The notes under the pieces: generated by a model
Told to the model about the DNA's origin: nothing
Databases searched by the model: none
Seen by the model: the letters and a program-made list of their open reading frames with translations, nothing else
Shown here: positions 1 to 5,044 of the stretch, one piece after another
How the letters are laid out: each line of letters begins with the position of its first letter
Position numbering within the stretch: the first letter of the stretch is position 1
Made by a program: the position numbers and the translations under genes
Assembly (NCBI GenBank): GCA_934526125.1
Contig: CAKSZU010000104.1
Coordinates: forward strand, 1 to 5,044
Direction of reading: 5' to 3'
Origin: an uncultured Faecalibacterium sp.
Lineage (GTDB): Bacteria > Bacillota > Clostridia > Oscillospirales > Ruminococcaceae
DNA: 5,044 nt

Positions 1-975
1 GACATCCGCCGCAAGATCAGCACCTTCTGCAACGTGCAGCCGGAGTGCGTCATCGAGAACCTGACCATGCCCAGCCTGTACCAGTGCCCGCTGATGCTGC
101 ACACCAACGGTCTGGACGACGTGGTGGTGAACAAGCTGAAGCTGGACGTTCCCCCCGCCGACCTGACCGAGTGGAAGCAGGTGGTCTCCCGCATCGCCAC
201 CCGCAGCAAGACCTGCACCATCGCCCTGGTGGGCAAGTACGTCAAGCTCCACGACGCCTACCTCTCGGTCATGGAGAGCCTGTACCACGCCGGCTTTGAG
301 AACGACAGCCAGGTCGAGATCAAGTGGGTGGAGAGCGAGGACCTGACCGATCAGGAAGCCTGCCGCCAGATCTTCTCGGATGTGGACGGCATCATCGTGC
401 CCGGCGGCTTCGGCGACCGCGGCATCGAGGGCATGATCCAGGCTGCCCGCTACGCCCGCGAGAACCAGATCCCCTACTTCGGCATCTGCCTGGGCATGCA
501 GATCATGGTCATGGAGTTTGCCCGGGGTGTGCTGGGCTATGCCGACGCCAACTCCAGCGAGTTCACGCCGGACGGCAAGCACAACGTCATCGCCCTGATG
601 GCCGACCAGCAGGGCAATATCCCCAAGGGCGGCACCATGCGTCTGGGCAAGTATCCCTGCGCCGTCAAGCCCGGCACCAAGATGGCCGAGTGCTACGGCG
701 AGGCCGAGATCTGGGAGCGCCACCGCCACCGCTACGAGTTCAACAACGACTTCCGTCAGGAGATGGAGGATGCCGGTCTGGTCATTTCCGGCACCAGCCC
801 GGACGGCCGTCTGGTGGAGACCGTGGAGCTGCCCGGCCGCGACTTCCATCTGGGTGCCCAGTTCCACCCCGAGTTCAAGAGCCGTCCCAACCGCGCACAT
901 CCCCTGTTCAAGGGCTTCATCGCAGCGGCCCTCAAGTTCCGTGCCGCACAGCAGCGCAACATGATGCACGTCTGA
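1..975 (+). CDS. pyrG: CTP synthase, C-terminal part (5' end outside window)
   Basis: CTP synthase makes CTP from UTP, ATP and glutamine in the cytoplasm, the last step of de novo pyrimidine nucleotide synthesis. The reading frame is open from base 1, and 324 residues are visible before the TGA. The first residues (DIRRKISTFCNV) belong to the end of the N-terminal amidoligase domain, so roughly 215 residues are missing if the protein has the usual length of about 540. The class I glutamine amidotransferase domain starts near visible residue 74 (IALVGKYVKLHDAYLS). It carries the oxyanion loop PGGFGDRG (134-141), the nucleophile Cys163 in GICLGMQ, and the His289/Glu291 pair in QFHPEF, so glutaminase activity should be intact. 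The most upstream internal ATG, at base 34, is not a real start because the homology continues upstream of it. A terminator follows, and the gene converges on the minus-strand genes. Identification is very secure. Confidence 0.97.
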   Translation, partial: DIRRKISTFCNVQPECVIENLTMPSLYQCPLMLHTNGLDDVVVNKLKLDVPPADLTEWKQVVSRIATRSKTCTIALVGKYVKLHDAYLSVMESLYHAGFENDSQVEIKWVESEDLTDQEACRQIFSDVDGIIVPGGFGDRGIEGMIQAARYARENQIPYFGICLGMQIMVMEFARGVLGYADANSSEFTPDGKHNVIALMADQQGNIPKGGTMRLGKYPCAVKPGTKMAECYGEAEIWERHRHRYEFNNDFRQEMEDAGLVISGTSPDGRLVETVELPGRDFHLGAQFHPEFKSRPNRAHPLFKGFIAAALKFRAAQQRNMMHV

Positions 976-1013
976 GCGCCGTGACCGGGACTTCCCTGTA
1001 AACATAAACGCAC

Positions 1014-1079
1014 AACACCCCGCCTGTCAGGGTCCGCAAAGGGCCTGACAGGCGGGGTGTTTCTCTGTTATTGGTTTTT
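1014..1079. terminator. Rho-independent terminator, probably bidirectional
   Basis: A perfect 18-bp inverted repeat pairs 1014-1031 (starting AACACCCCGCC) with 1044-1061 (ending GGCGGGGTGTT), with a 12-nt loop. On the plus strand the stem leads into a T-rich stretch that ends in five T's at 1075-1079, suited to ending pyrG 39 bp after its stop. Read on the minus strand, the stem is followed by a moderately T-rich run (TTGTGCGTTTATGTTT), so the same hairpin could also end the PHP-gene transcript, whose stop codon is at 1086. Its position between two convergent genes supports use in both directions. The hairpin is certain; two-way function is inferred. Confidence 0.9.
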
Positions 1080-1085
1080 CGGGGT

Positions 1086-1934
1086 TCAGCGCTTCCGCTT
1101 CCGGGCCAGCTCTTCAATGCGGGCGATCTGGTCATCCGGCGTGGTGCAGGTACCCACGGGGTAGACCTTCTTGTGGTTGGAGCCGTGGAAATCGGTGCCG
1201 CCGGTGTGGATCAGCCCATACTGCTCGCAGAGGGCGACGCACTCGGCCCGGTCCTCGGGGCTGTTGCTGGGGTGGTCGATCTCGATGCCGTCCACAGCAC
1301 CCTCCTTGACCAGCTCCCGCAGCAGCGGCATGCTCTTGTAGACCGTGGGGTGGGCAAACACCACCACGGCACCCGCCGCGCGGGCCGTTTCCAGCACCTC
1401 CCGCACCGGGATGTATTCCGGCGAGTGGAGCACGATGCCCCGGGGGTTCCATCCGAAGAGCTTCGAGTAGGTCTCGCCGTAGATGCCCTGCGCAAGGCCC
1501 AGCTCGCACAGCGCCTGCATGATGCCGCTCTTGTAGAGGACGCCGCTGTCCCGGGCGTATTCCAGCGCCTGTTCGGTGCGGAACTGGGGGTAGATGGCTT
1601 CCAGCTCCCGGGCGCTCTGCAGGCAGCACTCGTTCCGGCGCTGCCGCATGATGTCGCAGTGGCGGCGGAGAGCCTCGCTCTCCGGGTCGGGCCAGAAGGC
1701 CAGCAGATGCACCCGGTGGCTGCGCTCGTAGTCGTAGCCGGTAAGCTCGGTGGCCGGGATGAGCTTTACCCCATCCTGCACCGGGTGGTCATAGGCATAC
1801 TGCACACTGCGCAGGGTGTCGTGGTCGGAGACGGCCATAGTGTCCAGCCCCACCCGGGCCGCCATCAGCGGCAGCCGGGCAACGGGGACCGAGCCGTCCG
1901 AATAAGTCGAATGATTGTGAAGATCGCCGGGCAT
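1086..1934 (-). CDS. PHP-domain metal-dependent phosphoesterase
   Basis: This is a 282-residue cytoplasmic protein of the PHP (polymerase and histidinol phosphatase) superfamily, resembling the stand-alone COG0613 group that includes 3',5'-nucleoside bisphosphate phosphatases and the RNase AM (YciV) type. The metal-site motifs appear in order: DLHNHSTYSDG (His6, His8, Asp13), SDHDT (Asp37, His38, Asp39), ATELTG (Glu63), VHLL (His76), FAHP (His195) and GGTDFHG (Asp248, His250). All expected ligands are present, so a working di- or trinuclear metal phosphoesterase is likely. The insert between about residues 85 and 170 is typical of the group. Length matches the family. The start is set by an ATG 4 bp after the hydratase stop, with AAGAGG 7 nt upstream inside the hydratase gene, and by the motif beginning at residue 4. 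Substrate cannot be read from sequence; a nucleotide or short RNA is the best guess from characterised relatives. The C-terminus is basic (ARKRKR). Confidence 0.9.
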   Translation of the reverse strand: MPGDLHNHSTYSDGSVPVARLPLMAARVGLDTMAVSDHDTLRSVQYAYDHPVQDGVKLIPATELTGYDYERSHRVHLLAFWPDPESEALRRHCDIMRQRRNECCLQSARELEAIYPQFRTEQALEYARDSGVLYKSGIMQALCELGLAQGIYGETYSKLFGWNPRGIVLHSPEYIPVREVLETARAAGAVVVFAHPTVYKSMPLLRELVKEGAVDGIEIDHPSNSPEDRAECVALCEQYGLIHTGGTDFHGSNHKKVYPVGTCTTPDDQIARIEELARKRKR

Positions 1935-1938
1935 GGTT

Positions 1939-4218
1939 TTACCTCTTATAGAAATTGATCAGGCAGCCGTCCGCCAGGATCTGACGCTCATCCGGCGTCA
2001 GAGGGGCCATATAGAGGGTGAAGGGCTTTGCAGTATCTTTTCCCAGCACATAGGCCGGGATGTCCTGCAGGTCGCCCTGCAGGGCTTTGCGCACGTCCGG
2101 GATGAGGATGTAGTCCCCCAGCCCGAAGGGGGCAGCGCCGTTCAGCTGCAGGGGCAGCATGCCCCAATTGATCAGGTTGGAGCGGTAGCGCTTGGTGGCG
2201 TACTCATTGACGATATTGGCACCGGCCCCCAGCACACGCTGGCAGGACGCCGCCTGCTCGCGGGCCGAGCCGTCGCCGGGCTTGACCGCAAAGATGGTGG
2301 ACGCGATCTGGACGTCCTCCCACTGCAGGGCCTCGCAGCCGGGCACGGCATGGATCTTTTCCAGCAGGGCGGCATCGGCGGCCCCGGCACGGCGGGCGTT
2401 CTCCTCGGCCTGCACGGCCTTGGCACGGCCCACATAGGCCGGGTCCTTCCGGCTGAGGGTGAACTCGGCCAGACCCAGCGGGTTGGAGCGGTAGGACGAG
2501 GTCTCGCCGGAGGGGATCAGCTCATCGGTGGTGGTCACCGGGTCGGTGATGTAGGAGGCCACCTTCAGCAGCAGATTGTCCCCCAGCGGGGCGATCTCGG
2601 GCCAGTCCTTGATGTTGGGGCCCAGCTTCAGCAGGGCGTCGTAATCGCCGCGGCCGAAGCCCTGATAGACCCGGGTGTCGTAGCTGGAGGAATCGTAGTG
2701 ATACTCCGGCACGGTGGGGTCATAGTCGATGTCGGTGGCGGGGGTCAGGATGCCGCCGTTGGCGGTGGTGGCCGCAATGCTGCGGGCATCCATCAGGGCC
2801 ACCCCGGCCAGCTGGCCGCTGCCGGGCTTGGAGCCCTCGCGGCTGGGGAAGTTGCGGGTGGTGTGGCGGATGGACAGTGCCCCATTGGAGGGTACATCGC
2901 CTGCGCCGAAGCAGGGGCCGCAGAAGGCGGTGCGGATGGTGGCACCGGCCGCCATCAGGTCGGTCAGGATGCCGGTGCGGCTCAGCTCCATCATGATGGG
3001 CTGGCTGCCGGGGTAGACGCTGAGGGCATAGTCGCCGCAGCCGCCGGTGTGGCCCTTGAGAATGGCAGCAGCCTCGTAGATGCTGTCATACAGACCGCCT
3101 GCGCAGCCTGCAATGACGCCCTGATCCACCCGGAGCTTTCCGTTCTCGATCTTGCTGCACAGGTCCAGCTTCACATCGGTGCGGCCCACCAGCTTCTGGA
3201 CATTCTCCTCGCAGTCGTGCAGGATGTCGGTCAGGTTGGCGTTCAGCTCCTCGATGGTGAAGGCGTTGGAGGGGTGCATGGGCAGGGCGATCATGGGGCG
3301 GATCTTCGACAGGTCCACCTCCACCACGCCGTCGTAATAGGCCAGCTCTGCCGGGTGCAGGGGCTTGTAGTCCCCTGCCCGGCCGTGTACGGTCAGGAAC
3401 TTCCGGGTGGTCTCGTCGGTCTCCCAGATGGAGGACAGGCAGGTGGTCTCGGTGGTCATGGCATCGATGGCGTTGCGGGTGTCCTGCCGCAGGGAAGCGA
3501 TGCCGGGGCCCACGAACTCCATGACCTTGTTCTTGACGTAACCGCTTTTGAACAGCTCTCCCACCAGGGCAATGGCCACATCGTGGGGGCCGCAGCCTGC
3601 AGGCAGGCTGCCGGTCAGGGAAATGGCCACCACGCCGGGGCGGGCCACATCGTAGGTGCGGCCCAGCAGCTGCTTGGCCAGCTCACCGCCGCCCTCGCCG
3701 ATGGCCATGGTGCCCAGGGCACCGTAGCGGGTGTGGGAGTCGGAGCCCAGGATCATCTTGCCGCAGCCCGCAAAGCGCTCCCGCATGTACTGGTGGATGA
3801 CGGCCATGTGGGGCGGCACAAAAATGCCGCCGTACTTCTTTGCCGCCGAAAGACCGAAGCGGTGGTCATCCTCGTTGATGGTTCCGCCCACTGCGCACAG
3901 GCTGTTGTGGCAATTGGTCAGCACATAAGGGATCGGGAACTTTTCCAGACCCGAAGCCCGGGCCGTCTGGATGATGCCCACAAAGGTGATGTCGTGGCTG
4001 GCCATGGCATCGAATTTGATCTTCAGGTTTTTGTCATTGCCGCTGGTGTTGTGGGCCGTCAGGATGCCATAGGCCATGGTCCCCTGCTCCGCCTTTGCCA
4101 TCTGGTCGGCAGACACGCCCTTCGCGGCCAGCACCGCTGCCGCATTGCCGTCCGCCGGGATCCACTCTCCCCGCAGGTAATAGGCACCCGTGGGGCTGCA
4201 CTTGATCGATTCCAACAT
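1939..4218 (-). CDS. Aconitase-superfamily hydratase, YbhJ-like
   Basis: This 759-residue protein has the full aconitase fold and is close in length to E. coli YbhJ, an aconitase-family putative hydratase. It probably adds or removes water on a hydroxy-acid, but the substrate is unknown. The [4Fe-4S] catalytic part holds GSDSHT (158-163, with the catalytic Asp-Ser-His), Cys372 in AGCAGG, and Cys433/Cys436 in FCGPCFG, the three expected cluster ligands. The substrate-binding RNFPSREG follows at 455-462. The C-terminal swivelling domain has GSAREQAA (650-657), matching GSSREHAA of aconitase with the probable base Ser651, and ends its core with NWGMLPL (684-690). Several aconitase positions differ: the usual Asp-His near residue 100 of mitochondrial aconitase is AHNTSG here, Asn of NRNF is Thr454, TDHISPAG is TDELIPSG, and the second Ser of SSRE is Ala652. 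True aconitase activity is therefore doubtful. The start is supported by purine-rich sequence upstream. The gene is followed by the PHP gene after 4 bp. Confidence 0.9.
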   Translation of the reverse strand: MLESIKCSPTGAYYLRGEWIPADGNAAAVLAAKGVSADQMAKAEQGTMAYGILTAHNTSGNDKNLKIKFDAMASHDITFVGIIQTARASGLEKFPIPYVLTNCHNSLCAVGGTINEDDHRFGLSAAKKYGGIFVPPHMAVIHQYMRERFAGCGKMILGSDSHTRYGALGTMAIGEGGGELAKQLLGRTYDVARPGVVAISLTGSLPAGCGPHDVAIALVGELFKSGYVKNKVMEFVGPGIASLRQDTRNAIDAMTTETTCLSSIWETDETTRKFLTVHGRAGDYKPLHPAELAYYDGVVEVDLSKIRPMIALPMHPSNAFTIEELNANLTDILHDCEENVQKLVGRTDVKLDLCSKIENGKLRVDQGVIAGCAGGLYDSIYEAAAILKGHTGGCGDYALSVYPGSQPIMMELSRTGILTDLMAAGATIRTAFCGPCFGAGDVPSNGALSIRHTTRNFPSREGSKPGSGQLAGVALMDARSIAATTANGGILTPATDIDYDPTVPEYHYDSSSYDTRVYQGFGRGDYDALLKLGPNIKDWPEIAPLGDNLLLKVASYITDPVTTTDELIPSGETSSYRSNPLGLAEFTLSRKDPAYVGRAKAVQAEENARRAGAADAALLEKIHAVPGCEALQWEDVQIASTIFAVKPGDGSAREQAASCQRVLGAGANIVNEYATKRYRSNLINWGMLPLQLNGAAPFGLGDYILIPDVRKALQGDLQDIPAYVLGKDTAKPFTLYMAPLTPDERQILADGCLINFYKR
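1942..1947 (-). promoter_or_regulatory. Ribosome binding site of the PHP gene, inside the hydratase 3' end
   Basis: The minus strand reads AAGAGG immediately before the hydratase TAA stop, with 7 nt between it and the PHP ATG. The site therefore overlaps the last hydratase codons (Lys-Arg). Together with the 4-bp stop-to-start gap, this suggests translational coupling. Confidence 0.7.
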
Positions 4219-4227
4219 TTTCCTTTT

Positions 4228-4233
4228 CCCCTC
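4228..4233 (-). promoter_or_regulatory. Probable ribosome binding site of the hydratase gene
   Basis: The minus strand reads GAGGGG nine nucleotides before the ATG at 4218. A second purine group (AAGGA, 4221-4225) is only 2 nt from the ATG and looks too close. The purine-rich tract supports this start codon. Confidence 0.55.
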
Positions 4234-4240
4234 TCTTACG

Positions 4241-4253
4241 TTGCAATTTGCAA
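4241..4253. repeat. Short tandem palindrome TTGCAA-T-TTGCAA
   Basis: Two copies of the self-complementary hexamer TTGCAA are separated by one base, 23 bp upstream of the hydratase start. This could be a small operator or simply AT-rich spacer. I found no convincing -35/-10 pair in the 38 bp between the palindromic element and the hydratase start, so a hydratase promoter is not demonstrated here. Confidence 0.25.
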
Positions 4254-4267
4254 AAAGGGGCTGTGCC
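4252..4267 (-). terminator. Possible weak terminator at the downstream edge of the repeat element
   Basis: On the minus strand a small hairpin, GGGC-ACA-GCCC, is followed by one C and then five T's (complement of 4252-4256). The same GCCC arm can instead pair with the far end of the element (4408-4415) to close a long stem, again just before the T5 tract. Either fold has terminator-like form and would act on transcripts coming from lysC. The local stem is only 4 bp, so efficiency is doubtful, and read-through into the hydratase gene is possible. Confidence 0.35.
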
Positions 4268-4415
4268 CTCTCAGTCTCGCTTCGCTCGCCAGCTCCCCCA
4301 AAGGGGGAGCCAACGCATCTCCAAGGCCAGCAGAAGCTGAATCTTGGAGAGCAATTGCCTCTCCCTTCGGGAGAGGTGGCATTGCGTCAGCAATGACGGA
4401 GAGATCAACAGCCCC
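4257..4415. repeat. Multi-hairpin palindromic element with terminal inverted repeats (REP/MITE-like)
   Basis: This 159-bp non-coding element fills most of the 205-bp gap between lysC and the hydratase gene. Its ends are inverted repeats: GGGGCTGT (4257-4264) pairs with ACAGCCCC (4408-4415), and after a short mismatch CTCTCAGTC (4268-4276) pairs with GACGGAGAG (4395-4403) at 8 of 9 positions. Inside lie four hairpins: GCTCCCCC/GGGGGAGC with an AAA loop (4292-4310); TCTCCAAG/CTTGGAGA (4318-4350) with an inner CAGC/GCTG stem; CCTCTCCC/GGGAGAGG with a TTC loop (4358-4376); and CATTGC/GCAATG with a GTCA loop (4380-4395). No target-site duplication is evident at the edges. It starts 8 bp past the lysC stop. 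Its form fits an interspersed, non-autonomous repeat; I recall similar sequences in Faecalibacterium-like genomes but cannot check copy number here. A 60-codon open frame crosses it but has no support as a gene. Confidence 0.75.
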
Positions 4416-4423
4416 CATCTTAT

Positions 4424-4885
4424 TTAGTCAAACAGCATGTCGTGGATGGCGCTGACCGCCTTGTCAGCGTCCTCACGGTTGATGATGCAGGAGATCTTGA
4501 TCTCACTGGTGGAGATCATCTTGATGTTGATGTTGTTGTTGGACAGGGCCTCGAACATCTTGGAGGCCACGCCGCTGTGGCTCTGCATACCGGCGCCCAC
4601 GATGGACACCTTGGCGCAGGTCTCGTCACAGGTGATGTCCGGGAACTTGCCGTTCTCCTTCAGCACACGCAGGGCGGTGTCAGCCTCGCCCTCAGCGCAG
4701 GTAAAACTGATATCCTTCTTGCCGTCGCGGCCGGTGGACTGCAGGATGATGTCCACATTGATGTTCTTCTGGGCCAGCAGGCCGAAGATCTTGAAGCTCG
4801 TGCCGGGCTCATCGGGCACGTTCAGAATCGTGATAACAGCAACGTCGGTGTCCTTTGCAACACCCTTGATCAGCATACCTTCCAT
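4424..4885 (-). CDS. Possible aspartokinase beta subunit from an internal in-frame start
   Basis: Within lysC an in-frame ATG (minus strand, 4885-4883) would give a separate 153-residue protein (MEGMLIKGVAKD...) made of just the two ACT domains. It is preceded by a full Shine-Dalgarno, AAGGAGG (4897-4903), at an 11-nt spacing. In Bacillus subtilis aspartokinase II and in Corynebacterium glutamicum LysC, exactly this kind of overlapping in-frame start produces a small beta subunit that pairs with the full alpha chain. The length here agrees with those beta subunits (about 160 residues). The surrounding 80 bases (4821-4900) are about 45% GC against about 56-59% in the neighbouring coding sequence, a trait of translation start regions. 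The caveat is that Lys-Glu-Val codons can produce an AAGGAGGT by chance. Confidence 0.5.
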   Translation of the reverse strand: MEGMLIKGVAKDTDVAVITILNVPDEPGTSFKIFGLLAQKNINVDIILQSTGRDGKKDISFTCAEGEADTALRVLKENGKFPDITCDETCAKVSIVGAGMQSHSGVASKMFEALSNNNINIKMISTSEIKISCIINREDADKAVSAIHDMLFD

Positions 4886-5044
4886 ATCCTTTGTAACCTC
4901 CTTGACCACTGTACCGGGGACGGGATTCAGGCTGGACAGAACTTCCAGCTCCACGTTATACTTCTTTGCCAGCTCCACGCTGCGGTTGTTCAGCACCTGT
5001 GCGCCCAGAGATGCCAGCTCCAGCATCTCGTCAAAGGTGATCTC
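4424..5044 (-). CDS. lysC: Aspartokinase, C-terminal regulatory half (5' end outside window)
   Basis: Aspartokinase phosphorylates aspartate with ATP, the committed step toward lysine, threonine, methionine and diaminopimelate. The visible 206 residues start with EITFDEMLELASLGAQVL, the conserved end of the catalytic kinase domain, and the frame is open to the window edge; about 200 N-terminal residues are missing if the enzyme has the usual length of about 400. Two ACT domains follow. The first spans about visible residues 61-126 and contains the effector-site motif VPDEPG (76-81) and the NINVDIILQS segment. The second spans about 143-206 with KVSIVGAGMQSHSGVA and SEIKISCII. There is no homoserine dehydrogenase fusion. 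This architecture is that of monofunctional enzymes feedback-inhibited by lysine and/or threonine; the exact effector cannot be told from this part. The ATG at 5026 lies inside conserved sequence and is not the true start. A strong internal translation start is described separately. Confidence 0.95.
   Translation of the reverse strand, partial: EITFDEMLELASLGAQVLNNRSVELAKKYNVELEVLSSLNPVPGTVVKEVTKDMEGMLIKGVAKDTDVAVITILNVPDEPGTSFKIFGLLAQKNINVDIILQSTGRDGKKDISFTCAEGEADTALRVLKENGKFPDITCDETCAKVSIVGAGMQSHSGVASKMFEALSNNNINIKMISTSEIKISCIINREDADKAVSAIHDMLFD
4897..4903 (-). promoter_or_regulatory. Internal Shine-Dalgarno inside lysC
   Basis: The minus strand reads AAGGAGG within Lys-Glu-Val codons, 11 nt before the in-frame ATG at 4885. 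It is the strongest ribosome binding site match that I noticed in the window, better than those before the hydratase or PHP genes. The spacing is slightly long but usable. Confidence 0.5.

Noticed and set aside
324..1001. A 225-codon open frame in another plus-strand frame of pyrG.
   Set aside because: It is an Arg/Pro/Gly-rich shadow of the conserved CTP synthase frame, with no independent features.
1071..1958. A 295-codon open frame on the plus strand, opposite the PHP gene.
   Set aside because: It lies antisense to a gene with every PHP metal motif intact, and it starts in the terminator's T-rich tail. It has no plausible ribosome binding site and no domain.
4257..4415. CRISPR array, considered because of the repeated palindromic units.
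   Set aside because: The hairpin arms differ from one another and are not regularly spaced identical direct repeats with unique spacers.
4236..4418. A 60-codon minus-strand open frame across the palindromic element.
   Set aside because: Its sequence is dictated by the hairpin arms, it has no ribosome binding site of note, and it shows no protein-like pattern.
4219..4423. A tRNA or known riboswitch (such as a lysine element) in the lysC-hydratase gap.
   Set aside because: No tRNA cloverleaf or recognisable riboswitch core is visible. A lysine riboswitch would be expected upstream of lysC, outside this window.
1933..4455. An 840-codon open frame on the plus strand, opposite the hydratase gene.
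   Set aside because: It is antisense to a gene with clear aconitase motifs. The translation is Gly/Ala/Val/His/Gln-rich without recognisable domains and runs on through the intergenic repeat, as expected from GC-rich codon bias on the other strand.

Overview
The window is 5,044 bp of GC-rich bacterial DNA with four protein-coding genes packed closely together. The genes at both edges are cut by the window ends. Family content suggests a Gram-positive gut Firmicute of the Faecalibacterium/Ruminococcaceae type. The clues are a stand-alone two-ACT aspartokinase with a strong internal ribosome binding site, a YbhJ-like aconitase-family hydratase, a PHP phosphoesterase, and a multi-hairpin intergenic repeat of a kind I recall from Faecalibacterium-like genomes. 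This assignment is inference; no rRNA or other taxonomic marker is present.

Layout: (1) 1-975, plus strand: the last 324 residues of CTP synthase (pyrG), including the whole glutamine amidotransferase domain. (2) 1014-1079: a strong hairpin terminator between convergent genes. (3) 1086-1934, minus strand: a complete PHP-domain metal-dependent phosphoesterase. (4) 1939-4218, minus strand: a complete 759-residue aconitase-superfamily hydratase. Its stop codon lies only 4 bp before the PHP start, so the two form a translationally linked pair. (5) 4219-4423: a 205-bp gap, most of it filled by a 159-bp palindromic element (4257-4415) with terminal inverted repeats and four internal hairpins. (6) 4424-5044, minus strand: the C-terminal half of aspartokinase (lysC), with both ACT regulatory domains.

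The three minus-strand genes are co-directional (lysC, then hydratase, then PHP) and converge on pyrG. The element sits between lysC and the hydratase/PHP pair, and on the minus strand it ends in a T5 tract, so it may partly insulate the two units. pyrG (nucleotide synthesis) and lysC (aspartate-family amino acids) are housekeeping genes. The hydratase and PHP protein have no assigned substrate, but their coupling suggests a shared process.

The points most worth a second look are an internal Shine-Dalgarno and ATG in lysC that would yield a separate regulatory beta subunit, the non-canonical active-site positions in the hydratase, and the multi-hairpin element. I see no clear sign of a wholly new defence or mobile system. 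Apart from the small repeat, this looks like ordinary core-genome sequence.
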